Shown: positions 32,925 to 41,692 of the stretch, one piece after another
Layout of the letters: each line of letters begins with the position of its first letter
Position numbering within the stretch: position 1 is the stretch's first letter
Source: JBAXGW01 sp037139195
GTDB lineage: Bacteria; Bacteroidota; Bacteroidia; Bacteroidales; JAHJDW01
Assembly: GCA_037139195.1 (NCBI GenBank)
Contig: JBAXGW010000008.1
Coordinates: forward strand, 30,954-94,953
Length of the DNA: 64,000 nt
Reading direction: 5' to 3'
Notes under the pieces: model-generated
Told to the model about the DNA's origin: nothing
What the model saw: only the letters and a program-made list of their open reading frames with translations
Databases searched by the model: none
Program-made: the position numbers and the translations under genes

Positions 32925-33716
32925 ATGAAAACAAGTAATAAAATAATTTTAGGTGCAATATTATTGGCAACAATAATTGTACTATATATTCCAGTGAAAG
33001 TTATTGGATTTGTAAATAAAAGCGTTGAGGAATCTGGCAGTTTCGAATTATATCAGTATTCAGATACAGATGTAAGAGATTTTATTTCTGACAGTAGCTT
33101 TAAAACAACTATTGGTCAGGGAAATGAAGTAAATAAAACCGTAAATATTGATAAAAGTTTTGCACATTTAAAAATTTCAGGGGCAGCAAGAATAGAGCTT
33201 TATCAAAAACAAAATATCAGCGTAGAACTTTCAGACTATGAAAACTTAATCGCACTAACTGAAATAAAAGTTGTTGCTGATACGCTTTTAATTAAATACA
33301 AAGATGAAATAAATCTTAAAAACCTGAAAACGAAAGTAAAAATTTCATTGCCTAATTTAAAATCTATAACATGCGAAAACAACAGAAATGAAATAAAAAC
33401 TGTTGGAGACTTCAATTTCGATACTTTAGATTTGTCAGTAGCTGGATCGTCTAATTTCAGAATGAGAGGAAAAGTAAATAATTTGAAGCTAAATGTAAGT
33501 GGCAAATCGTATGCACAAATCAGAAAGTTAATTTGCAAAAATGCATCGTATGATATATCAGCAACAGGCAATGGAACAATTGAGACAACTGTAACAGACA
33601 CTATGAATGCTGAAATTAGCGGATATGGCAGAATTTTTTATAAAGGAACGCCCAAAAAGATTAATAAAAACATATCGGGTGGAGGTGATATTATTGAATA
33701 TCCATTAACAAAGTAA
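32925..33716 (+). CDS. GIN-domain (DUF2807) protein with N-terminal membrane anchor
   Basis: 263 residues. One N-terminal hydrophobic segment (KIILGAILLATIIVLYIPV, about 5-24) anchors or exports the protein. The rest has the repetitive beta-strand pattern of the head GIN domain (DUF2807): FAHLKISGAARIELYQKQ, VKISLPNLKSITCENN, TLDLSVAGSSNFRMRG, LKLNVSGKSYAQIRKL, DISATGNGTIETTV, NAEISGYGRIFYKGTPK. The closing GGGDIIEYP is typical. Function of the domain is unknown; it forms a right-handed beta-helix-like fold. It is the last gene of the ABC/GntR operon, which suggests it works with the transporter in envelope stress. Confidence 0.88.
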   Translation: MKTSNKIILGAILLATIIVLYIPVKVIGFVNKSVEESGSFELYQYSDTDVRDFISDSSFKTTIGQGNEVNKTVNIDKSFAHLKISGAARIELYQKQNISVELSDYENLIALTEIKVVADTLLIKYKDEINLKNLKTKVKISLPNLKSITCENNRNEIKTVGDFNFDTLDLSVAGSSNFRMRGKVNNLKLNVSGKSYAQIRKLICKNASYDISATGNGTIETTVTDTMNAEISGYGRIFYKGTPKKINKNISGGGDIIEYPLTK

Positions 33717-33733
33717 ATTGAGTTTTTCTTCAC

Positions 33734-33768
33734 AAAATCCTGTTGATTAAATATTCAACAGGATTTTT
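33734..33768 (+). terminator. Terminator of the ABC/GntR operon
   Basis: Perfect 13-bp arms AAAATCCTGTTGA / TCAACAGGATTTT with a T-run, about 18 bp after the DUF2807 stop. Confidence 0.9.
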
Positions 33769-34198
33769 AATGGTTTATATATCAAAAATAGTTGATAAAA
33801 ATTTTATCTAGCCCAAGATATAGTGGTGATAAGAAAGTTTATTGTAATTCGTTTCAATAAAAAATTTATATGCAGAAAACAAGAAAAAACGAAAATCTAG
33901 CTAACTAAAAATCCTTAAAGCATGGCTAGCATGGAATTACGGAGTATAGTAAAACTGCTTTACCTAATTGATGATAAAGACAAATATATTGTTCATTGGC
34001 ACTAATGTTATGCTGATTATGTAAATCAAAAAACTTAAAAAACTCAAACAGTTAGATACGATTATACACACAAAGATATTAGAAAGTGTTTATTCATATA
34101 GGACTTTCAAAAGAGTATTACAAATACAATGTTAATTGTTATCTTTTCTTATAAAATCATAGAGATTTTATAACCATAGAGAATACCTATAACGAAAA
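33769..34198. other. Gene-free AT-rich stretch
   Basis: About 430 bp between the operon terminator and a convergent terminator. Only short frames are present, for example a 27-codon frame from ATGGCTAGCATGGAATTACG (33922) to a stop near 34005. The base composition and broken frames suggest an old decayed gene, but no family could be recognised. Confidence 0.4.
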
Positions 34199-34222
34199 AG
34201 GAATCTAAATATAGACTCCTTC
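34199..34222 (-). terminator. Near-perfect palindrome, convergent terminator
   Basis: AAGGAATCTAAA / TATAGACTCCTT pair with one mismatch; on the minus strand a TTTTTC run follows. It lies 130 bp after the stop of the 34355-36892 protease gene. Confidence 0.6.
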
Positions 34223-34354
34223 TTCATTATTGTATTTTCAAAAATTTGTTGCTGATGAGTTGCTCTATAGCAGAGCTCATTTTCTCTTCACCTTTAGGGG
34301 CGTAAAGTAAAAAATCTTTTAGCAAAAACATCAACTATTTTTGATATCATTACA

Positions 34355-36892
34355 TTATTTAAATATAGATATTCTTTTAGTAACAACCTTGTCATTATTT
34401 AGTATTGTAACATAATAAATTCCAGACTCAACATTATTTAATGAAATTGTTGAAATTTTATTCGTTGTTTCTGAATATTTATTTTCAGTTATAAGCGATC
34501 CCATATTGTTGTATATTCTAACAATAGCATTTCCAGAAAAATTGCTTCCATAAGCAATATTTACTTCGCCGTTAGTTGGATTAGGATAAACCATTACATC
34601 GTTTAAACCTAATGTTTCTTCGCTTCCTACAGTACCACTACAAACTATTGGGAAAATTGCTGCTGAAATTTTAGTGCCATTCCAATCTGCCTCAATTGTA
34701 CTCCAAGTTCCACTATATAACTCCCATGCTGAACCTGTAGTAACGTCGCCATCAGTATTTGAACAAAGAGCTAATGTATCGCCATTAGTACCACTTGGGA
34801 TAGAGGTTGCAATAATCATTCCACCTGTTGGAATTGCTATATCAGGAACAAAATCTACAATTATCGATCCACCTGGCTGACCGCCATAAGCTGTAACAAT
34901 TGATGAAAGGGCAATAGATGTAGATCCAGCTGTAGTTGTTCCATTAGAGTTAAGAACTGAAAATGTTATGTTTCCTGTCGACCCAGATGCTTTAGCTAAA
35001 GTATAAATTGCTTTGTCTACTTTAGTGAATCCAGCTGTTTCTGTGCTTGAGAAATATTCTCCGTTTCCAGCAATACCATAACCATTTGTCCCAAGCATAT
35101 AGCCATAATATGCATTATTAGCGTCTGACGCAGCATAATACGTAAGCGTTCCAACTAAAGGATAGTGCAATGTGTCGCATCCTCCAGTGCTAGGAGAAGT
35201 AACAGTAATTGTTGCAGTGTGAGTTGCAGAAGCTGTTCCATTTGAAGCAGTTAATGTTACAGTATATGAACCTGCGTTGTTAAATGTATGAGATTGTTGC
35301 GCCAAAGTAGTTACAACAGTATTTGCTGTTCCGTCTGCCCAAGCCCATGTATAAGAGTTTGGAGTAGGCGTTCCTGATGAAGTGTTTGTAAATTGAACAC
35401 TTAAAGGAGCATTGCCAGAAGTAACTGATGGTGTAAACATTGCAGTAATGCCAGACGTAGAGGGCACACAGCCTAAAGCGGCAGAAGCATTAATAATTCC
35501 ATTACCTGTTGAAATAGTATTTGACCCTGTAGCTAAAGCTTGATCAGTAGATTGTAAGCAACTTAATATTTGTGTTGGAGTAATAGTAGAATTTTTTGAT
35601 AACATTAAAGCGCATAAACTTGCAGTTATTGGGCATGCCATTGAGGTTCCTTGCATAACATCATATTTGCCAGATAAAGGGCCGCTTCCACTAAAAACAT
35701 AATCAACAACTGAATTTTCAACGTAAGTTGTACTCAATTGAGAGATTCCATAAGTAGCATAACTTGCAGTTTGTGAACCACCTGGAGCAGCTATGTCAAC
35801 CCAAGTACCGTATTGAGAAAAGCTAGAAAGTTTTTTATCACCATCACATGAAGCAACAGAAATAACATTATTATAAGCAGCAGGATAAGATAGGGTTGTA
35901 ACACCATCATTTCCAGCAGCTGCAACAACTGTTACGCCATTGTTAAAGAGAGAAGTGAAAAATGTTTGTTCTGTTGCACTAGATGTTGATCCTCCAAGTG
36001 ATAAGCTTATTACTTTACAACCTTGATTTACGCACCAATTTATTCCGTTGGTAATATAATTGCTATACATTCCGCTTCCGCCATCAGCTCTTGCAGCATA
36101 TAGTTGAACCCCAGATGCCTGAGTGCCGTTTCCGCCAGCTAAAGAAGCAACACCCACTCCATTGTTATTAATAGCCGCAATATTTCCAGCACAATGTGTA
36201 CCATGCGACCATTCATAAGAAGGGCATGTATTAGGATCTGCACATTGCGTTTGTGTAATTGTTGTAGGTGGCGCTGAGCTACCAGCAGTTTGAGTTGCAC
36301 CATTATATTGTTTTGATGAAGGTATTTGTAAATCAGGATGTTCTCCCCAAATAGCATTATCAACAAGACCAACTTTAACCGTATTAGATCCTTTTTGAAT
36401 ATCCCAAGCAGCTTCTGCATTTATTAAATCTAAATGCCAAGCCCAATTAATTGTTCCAATTCCAGTAGTAGAATTTAAAGTATAATATGGGTCGTTTGGA
36501 GCCCATAAAGGATATCTCCTCGGGCATTTTTCTGCAAATTCAATAATGGCAACATTTTCAAGCTCTTTTACTAATTCATCAATCTTTCCAATATTATCAA
36601 AATAAACAATAAAGATTTTCAAAAGTTTTGAATCATTAAATGCATCATAAGGGCGTTGAATTTGTTTAATCGCATATTTATTTGCAAGACGATTTAAAAA
36701 GCTTAATTGATTAATATCTACAGTTTTGTCTTCATTAACTTTAATTCTTATGTGGACGTCGTCTTTGATTTTAAAGTGAATTGCACCATCAAGGTAGTCT
36801 TTATTCACCGTTTGGGAGGTTGAAGCTAAGGGTATTATGGCAATAAAAATTGCTACCCATAAATTTCTAAAACTAAATGTAAATTTTCTCAT
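34355..36892 (-). CDS. Secreted subtilisin-like (S8) protease with PKD and T9SS type A domain
   Basis: 845 residues. Signal peptide to about residue 26; a propeptide (about 27-140) ends with PRRYPLWAPNDPYY. The S8 domain (about 145-475) has catalytic Asp178 (VGLVDNAIWGEHPDL), His230 (SHGTHCAGNIAA), oxyanion Asn328 (AAAGND) and Ser417 (QGTSMACPITA). The Asp motif reads DNA instead of the usual DTG/DSG. A PKD domain (about 480-565, with WAWADG in place of WDFGDG), a domain of unknown type (about 570-755) and a sorting domain (VMVYPNPTNGEVNIAYG, ending KRISIFK) follow. It should be secreted by T9SS and degrade protein outside the cell. It is paralogous to the next gene upstream, 37097-38830, with its own 204-bp promoter gap. 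Confidence 0.92.
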   Translation of the reverse strand: MRKFTFSFRNLWVAIFIAIIPLASTSQTVNKDYLDGAIHFKIKDDVHIRIKVNEDKTVDINQLSFLNRLANKYAIKQIQRPYDAFNDSKLLKIFIVYFDNIGKIDELVKELENVAIIEFAEKCPRRYPLWAPNDPYYTLNSTTGIGTINWAWHLDLINAEAAWDIQKGSNTVKVGLVDNAIWGEHPDLQIPSSKQYNGATQTAGSSAPPTTITQTQCADPNTCPSYEWSHGTHCAGNIAAINNNGVGVASLAGGNGTQASGVQLYAARADGGSGMYSNYITNGINWCVNQGCKVISLSLGGSTSSATEQTFFTSLFNNGVTVVAAAGNDGVTTLSYPAAYNNVISVASCDGDKKLSSFSQYGTWVDIAAPGGSQTASYATYGISQLSTTYVENSVVDYVFSGSGPLSGKYDVMQGTSMACPITASLCALMLSKNSTITPTQILSCLQSTDQALATGSNTISTGNGIINASAALGCVPSTSGITAMFTPSVTSGNAPLSVQFTNTSSGTPTPNSYTWAWADGTANTVVTTLAQQSHTFNNAGSYTVTLTASNGTASATHTATITVTSPSTGGCDTLHYPLVGTLTYYAASDANNAYYGYMLGTNGYGIAGNGEYFSSTETAGFTKVDKAIYTLAKASGSTGNITFSVLNSNGTTTAGSTSIALSSIVTAYGGQPGGSIIVDFVPDIAIPTGGMIIATSIPSGTNGDTLALCSNTDGDVTTGSAWELYSGTWSTIEADWNGTKISAAIFPIVCSGTVGSEETLGLNDVMVYPNPTNGEVNIAYGSNFSGNAIVRIYNNMGSLITENKYSETTNKISTISLNNVESGIYYVTILNNDKVVTKRISIFK

Positions 36893-37002
36893 TGTGGTTA
36901 GTTTTGGTTGTTGGTATGTTTTTTTTGTTAAATATAAAAGTAAAACTGGTAAAATACAACAAGGATTTTTTATTTTTGTAAATACTGGATTTATTTTTGT
37001 TT

Positions 37003-37036
37003 AAAAAGCTTTATCCTTTCAGAATAAAGCCTTTTA
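37003..37036 (-). terminator. Probable terminator of the 37097-38830 protease gene
   Basis: AAAAGCTTTAT and ATAAAGC(C)TTTT pair with one bulge; the minus strand continues into TTTTTAAACA. Confidence 0.6.
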
Positions 37037-37096
37037 TAATATGGCAATAAAACTACATTTTAATAAAAATTGCTATAGTAATTGAGTCTATCTTTG

Positions 37097-38830
37097 CTAC
37101 TTAACAATGGATAATCTTTTTGTAATTGCATTTTTATCATTTATAATAGACACATAGTATATACCTGAATCAGTGTTGTTCAAAGAAAACGAAGAAACTT
37201 TATTTTTAGATTCTGGAATAAAATTTTCAAGAATCAATGAACCAACATTATTATAAACTCTAATGATAGTTGTTCCTGTAAAATTATCACCACAAACTAA
37301 ATTAAACTCACCTGTTGTTGGATTAGGATAAATTGATACGTTGCTTGTTTCTACCAAATCGTCATCTCCTGTCCCTAAACACTGCAGTGCTGCCTGAGCA
37401 TTTATAATGCCGTTTCCAGTCGATATTGCATTTGAACCAGTTGCTAATGCTTGGTCTGACGATTGTAGGCAAGATAATATTTGTGTTGGAGTTAAGTTAG
37501 GCTTTTTTGAAAGCATCAAGGCACATAAACTAGCAGTTATGGGACAAGCCATAGAGGTTCCTTGCATAACATCATATTTTCCAGATAAAGGGCCGCTGCC
37601 ACTAAAAACATAATCTATTATTGTATTTTCAACGTATGTTGTACTTAACTGAGAAATTCCATAATTTTGCATATTTGTAGAATTATATCCACCTGGAGCA
37701 GCGATATCTACCCATGTGCCATATTCTGAAAAGCCCGATAATTTCTTGTCGCCATTAGCTGAAGCAACAGAAATAACATTTGCATATCCTGCGGGGTAGC
37801 AAATGGCATTTGCATTTGCGGCATCTTCAGCTCCATCTCCATTATTACCTGCTGCGGCAAGAACTGTTACGCCAGCATTGTAAGCTGCATTAATTACTAA
37901 TATATCTGATTGGCTTTGTGAATAGCCTCCTAAAGATAAACTTATGACTTTACAGCCTTTATTTACGCACCAATTTATGCCATTGTTAATGTAGTTATTG
38001 TACATTCCACTTCCTCCGTCTGCTTTCGCAGCATAAAGTTGAACCCCCGAAACTTGAGATCCATTTCCTCCAGCTAAGGAGGCAACACCTACTCCATTAT
38101 TATTGATTGCAGCAATATTTCCTGCACAATGTGTTCCATGACTCCATGTATAAGCATCGCAACCATTATTTGGGTCGGCGCACTGTGCTTGAGAAACTGA
38201 TGATGGAGGAGCAGAGTTTCCTGTAACTTGAGTAGCGCCATTGTATTGGTTTGCTGATGGTATTTGCAAATCGGGATGTTCGCCCCAAATAGCATTATCA
38301 ACAACTCCAACTTTTACAGTGTTAGAACCTTTTTGAATATCCCATGCCGCTTCAGCTTTTACAAGGTCTAAATGCCAACTCCAATTTATTGTTCCAGCAC
38401 CTGTAGTGGAATTTAGGACATAATAAGGATCGTTAGGCACCCAATATGGGTATCTTCGTGGACACTTTTCGGCAAATTCAATATCACTATTATTTTCTAG
38501 CTCTTTTACAAATTCATCGATTTTATTAATATTGTCAAAATATACAATAAACATTCTTTGAAGCTTTGAATCGTTATTTATATCATAAGGTCGTTGTATT
38601 TGCTTAATAGCATATTTTGAAACTACACGAACCATGAAATCCATTTGATTTATATCAACTGTTTTATCTTCATTTACAGTTATATTTGAAGAAACATAAT
38701 CTTTAATTTTAAAATGTATTGCTCCGTCTAAAAAGTCTTTATTAACTGTTTGAGCAAATAATAACACAGGAAAACAGCTTATAACCAAAGCAATAAAAAA
38801 AGGGTTAAGTTTAAATGTAGATTTTTTCAT
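37097..38830 (-). CDS. Secreted subtilisin-like (S8) protease with T9SS type A domain
   Basis: 577 residues. Closely related to the 34355-36892 protein through signal, propeptide (both begin the mature part with QTVNKDxLDGAIHFKIKD) and catalytic domain, but without the PKD and the extra domain: the sorting domain (VSIYPNPTTGEFNLVCG, ending KRLSIVK) follows at once after the S8 domain. Catalytic Asp178 (VGVVDNAIWGEHPDL), His231 (SHGTHCAGNIAA), Asn329 (AAAGNN) and Ser426 (QGTSMACPITA) are intact. A nine-residue insert near 334-342 (DGAEDAANA) distinguishes it. Tandem duplication followed by domain gain or loss explains the pair. Expected to be exported by T9SS as an extracellular protease. Confidence 0.92.
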   Translation of the reverse strand: MKKSTFKLNPFFIALVISCFPVLLFAQTVNKDFLDGAIHFKIKDYVSSNITVNEDKTVDINQMDFMVRVVSKYAIKQIQRPYDINNDSKLQRMFIVYFDNINKIDEFVKELENNSDIEFAEKCPRRYPYWVPNDPYYVLNSTTGAGTINWSWHLDLVKAEAAWDIQKGSNTVKVGVVDNAIWGEHPDLQIPSANQYNGATQVTGNSAPPSSVSQAQCADPNNGCDAYTWSHGTHCAGNIAAINNNGVGVASLAGGNGSQVSGVQLYAAKADGGSGMYNNYINNGINWCVNKGCKVISLSLGGYSQSQSDILVINAAYNAGVTVLAAAGNNGDGAEDAANANAICYPAGYANVISVASANGDKKLSGFSEYGTWVDIAAPGGYNSTNMQNYGISQLSTTYVENTIIDYVFSGSGPLSGKYDVMQGTSMACPITASLCALMLSKKPNLTPTQILSCLQSSDQALATGSNAISTGNGIINAQAALQCLGTGDDDLVETSNVSIYPNPTTGEFNLVCGDNFTGTTIIRVYNNVGSLILENFIPESKNKVSSFSLNNTDSGIYYVSIINDKNAITKRLSIVK

Positions 38831-39080
38831 TAAATTAAGGTTTTGTTAGTAGTGGTGGATTATGTGGTTCGATTTAATTATCTCAAATATATGAATTGTG
38901 TTAATTTTTAGTTCGTTTTTTTATATAAAAGTACTGTTTTTTACAGCTATTTGTTAATGATTAACTTTTGTTAACATTACTCCGCAATTACTTTAACAGT
39001 AATGGAAAGTAAATATCTGAAAGTTCACAAATTTTATGTCATATAATTTAAAAATAGTTGTATAAAATTTTAAGCAATAA

Positions 39081-39112
39081 AAAAAGGCTTTACCGTATTC
39101 CGATAAAGCCTT
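39081..39112 (-). terminator. Terminator of the MFS transporter gene
   Basis: AAGGCTTTA / TAAAGCCTT arms; on the minus strand followed by TTTTTATTG, about 20 bp after the MFS stop. The rest of the 38831-39129 gap holds the promoter region of the protease gene; nothing else was recognised. Confidence 0.85.
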
Positions 39113-39129
39113 GCTTATATATATAGATA

Positions 39130-40488
39130 TTATTGTTCCATATTAGGAAGTTGTAAGCCATAGCCTTTTTTCTTGTCTTCAAGTTTAAGCAAGTATGCAA
39201 CTAATAAAGCTAAGATACTTAAGCCCATAAAAATTAACATCGGGATGGTGTAATTATAAGTAGTATTTCCTTCAATAGTTTTTCCTGTTACACAATAAGC
39301 ATCAAGTACCCAGCCAATAAGCGCAGGAACTCCCATTAAGCCCCAATTCTGAACCCAGAAAATTAAAGCATAAGCAGTACCAAGTTGTTTTTCAGGAATG
39401 ATTTTTGGAACAGAAGGCCACATTGCAGATGGTACTAATGAGAACCCGATACCTAAAATTAGAATTAATGCAATTGCCATAATCCAGTTATTAATAAATG
39501 GAATAGCAAACATTGCATGAACAAATATTAAAAGAGTAGCACCAATAATCATAATTGTAGCACCTTTTCCTTTTCTATCATATAAATTTCCAAAGAAAGG
39601 AGTTAAAAACATTGTTCCAAAGGGCAACATTCCAGGAATAGTCCCAGCTAATTCGGGGTCAACATTAAATTTTTGAACCATTAAATCAGATGCATATTTT
39701 AAAAATGGAAATACTGCAGAATAGAATAAAACGCAAAGTATTGCTAACAACCACCAGCCTTTATTCGTAACAATTACCAAAATGTCAGATAATTTAAATG
39801 CTTCTTCTTCTTCTTTCATTCCAGCTTCAGATGCATCTAATTTTTTATCCATAAATGTATATATGAAAAAAGCAATTAATCCAATACAAAGCATTATTAA
39901 ACAAAGTAGAATTGGAGTAGAAACGCCTCCAAATGCCTTAGCAATTGGATAAGATGTTGATAAAGCAAGAGTAGTTCCAATACGAGCAGTTGCCATTTCT
40001 AGTCCCATTGCAAGTGCAAGTTCTTTCCCCTTGAACCATTTTACGATAATTTTTGAAACTGTAATACCCGCAATTTCAACTCCAACACCAAATGTAGCAT
40101 ATCCTAATGCAGCAATTACAACTTGAGCTTTCATCCCAATAATAGTAGCTCCATCTAAAGAATGAGTTGTTATTGCCCAGTATTTTACGCCTGTACCAAT
40201 AACCATTATTATTGCAGCCATCATTCCAGTAAAACGAACACCCATTTTGTCAAGAATAATACCTCCAAGGATTAGCATCATCAAAAATACGTTGAACCAG
40301 CCATAAGCACTTGTGAAAAATCCGTATTCGGTACTATTCCATAGTTTTTCAGTTTCTAAAAGACCTTTCAAAGGTGCCATTACATCTGCCAAATAATATC
40401 CGCAAAGCATTGTAAATGCAACAACTGCTAGTGCGGTCCATCTTGCAGCTTTTGATTCTCTGAGTGATTTTTGTATTGTTTCTGTCAT
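39130..40488 (-). CDS. Major facilitator superfamily transporter
   Basis: 452 residues with about twelve membrane helices in two halves joined by a charged loop (MDKKLDASEAGMKEEEEAFK, about residues 213-233). MFS features include the loop 2-3 motif GGIILDKMGVRFTG and its equivalent in the second half, GNLYDRKGKG. The substrate is not readable; relatives are found beside alaS and an M23 peptidase in other Bacteroidota, so the neighbourhood is conserved rather than informative. It ends in a short Lys-rich tail. It is transcribed in the same direction as the M23 gene, after an 84-bp gap, and is closed by a terminator. Confidence 0.9.
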   Translation of the reverse strand: MTETIQKSLRESKAARWTALAVVAFTMLCGYYLADVMAPLKGLLETEKLWNSTEYGFFTSAYGWFNVFLMMLILGGIILDKMGVRFTGMMAAIIMVIGTGVKYWAITTHSLDGATIIGMKAQVVIAALGYATFGVGVEIAGITVSKIIVKWFKGKELALAMGLEMATARIGTTLALSTSYPIAKAFGGVSTPILLCLIMLCIGLIAFFIYTFMDKKLDASEAGMKEEEEAFKLSDILVIVTNKGWWLLAILCVLFYSAVFPFLKYASDLMVQKFNVDPELAGTIPGMLPFGTMFLTPFFGNLYDRKGKGATIMIIGATLLIFVHAMFAIPFINNWIMAIALILILGIGFSLVPSAMWPSVPKIIPEKQLGTAYALIFWVQNWGLMGVPALIGWVLDAYCVTGKTIEGNTTYNYTIPMLIFMGLSILALLVAYLLKLEDKKKGYGLQLPNMEQ

Positions 40489-40572
40489 AATTATTTTATT
40501 AAAATTTTAAGTTCGCAAATATAATTCAAGTTTTTATATTGTTTTATCTTTTTATACTTTTTTTTAGATTTA

Positions 40573-41541
40573 TTATGATAATGCTTGATTAACCTTAGAA
40601 GATTCTTCCATAATACGTTGATATTCTTCGGGTGTAATATCCATATAAAAGTAATTTACTGGATTAATAGTTGATCCATTTTTCAATACCTCATAATGTA
40701 AATGAGGAGCAGTTGATAATCCGGTACTTCCAATATATCCTATTAAATCGCCTCGTTTAACTCTTTGTCCTTGTCTAACTGCAGCTTTTGATAAATGGGC
40801 ATATTTTGTTCTGTAACCGTATCCATGATTGATATTTACTGCAATTCCATAACCGCTATCTTGTCCAGATCCAACAACTACACCGTCGCCAGAGGCATAT
40901 ACTGGTGTTCCCTTAGCAGCAGCTATGTCAATTCCTGTATGCATACGCATTGCTTTGAAAATTGGATGAATTCTATAGCCATATCCCGATACAATACTTG
41001 CTCGTTTTAATGATACCGGAAGTATAGCAGGAATTGATGCAAGCATTTTTGTTTTGTTTTTTACTAAATCAAAAATTTCATCAAACGATTTTGATTGAAC
41101 ATATAATTGCCTAGATAGCTTATCAATCTTCTTGGTTGTTTCTTCTAGCAAATCCGAGTTTGAATATCCTTGTAGCTTTTCATATTTATCGGCTCCACCG
41201 TAACCTGCATTTCTAACGCTTTTGGGTACAGGCTCAGCTTCAAAAATCATTCTATAAATATTGTCATCTCTACTCTCTAAATCTTTTGATACCAAACTAA
41301 GCTTATTAATTCTATCATTCATTACTTTAAACTGATACTTGTACAGCTCTATCTCTTTTTTTAATACTTTTTCTTTAGGAGAATCAACAACAGAGTACAA
41401 AACAACTAAAATAGCAGTTGAAAAAACCAAACTAGATGTAATAAAGGATAAAAACTTGAAGAATTTTTGCTTAAAAGACACACGAACCTTCTTGAACGTT
41501 AAAGTATTGTAATCAAAGTGGTATTTGTGTTTTTTTGCCAT
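40573..41541 (-). CDS. M23 family (LytM-type) metallopeptidase with N-terminal membrane anchor
   Basis: 322 residues. A basic cytoplasmic start (to about 31), one membrane helix (about 32-52), a coiled-coil segment (about 55-160) and a C-terminal M23 domain (about 185-300). Zinc ligands: His201 and Asp205 (MHTGIDIA), His282 (HLHYEV), with His249 (KYAHL) and His280 completing the active site; the full set predicts an active endopeptidase. Such enzymes cut peptidoglycan cross-links during growth or division, anchored in the inner membrane and facing the periplasm. It is divergent from alaS with a 151-bp shared promoter region. Confidence 0.93.
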   Translation of the reverse strand: MAKKHKYHFDYNTLTFKKVRVSFKQKFFKFLSFITSSLVFSTAILVVLYSVVDSPKEKVLKKEIELYKYQFKVMNDRINKLSLVSKDLESRDDNIYRMIFEAEPVPKSVRNAGYGGADKYEKLQGYSNSDLLEETTKKIDKLSRQLYVQSKSFDEIFDLVKNKTKMLASIPAILPVSLKRASIVSGYGYRIHPIFKAMRMHTGIDIAAAKGTPVYASGDGVVVGSGQDSGYGIAVNINHGYGYRTKYAHLSKAAVRQGQRVKRGDLIGYIGSTGLSTAPHLHYEVLKNGSTINPVNYFYMDITPEEYQRIMEESSKVNQALS

Positions 41542-41625
41542 TAGCTAAATATCAATAATATAATAGGTTAACTACTTTTTTGTTAAAATTTAATTTCGCA
41601 AGATTACAAAAATAATAAAATAAAC

Positions 41626-41633
41626 TAACTTTG
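41626..41633 (+). promoter_or_regulatory. -7 box of alaS
   Basis: TAACTTTG, a perfect TANNTTTG match, 60 bp before the alaS start. No clear -33 partner. Confidence 0.5.
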
Positions 41634-41692
41634 CAATGGATTTTAACTATTCGTTAAGATACTTTAATACGAAATAAACATTCAAAAGTTAT

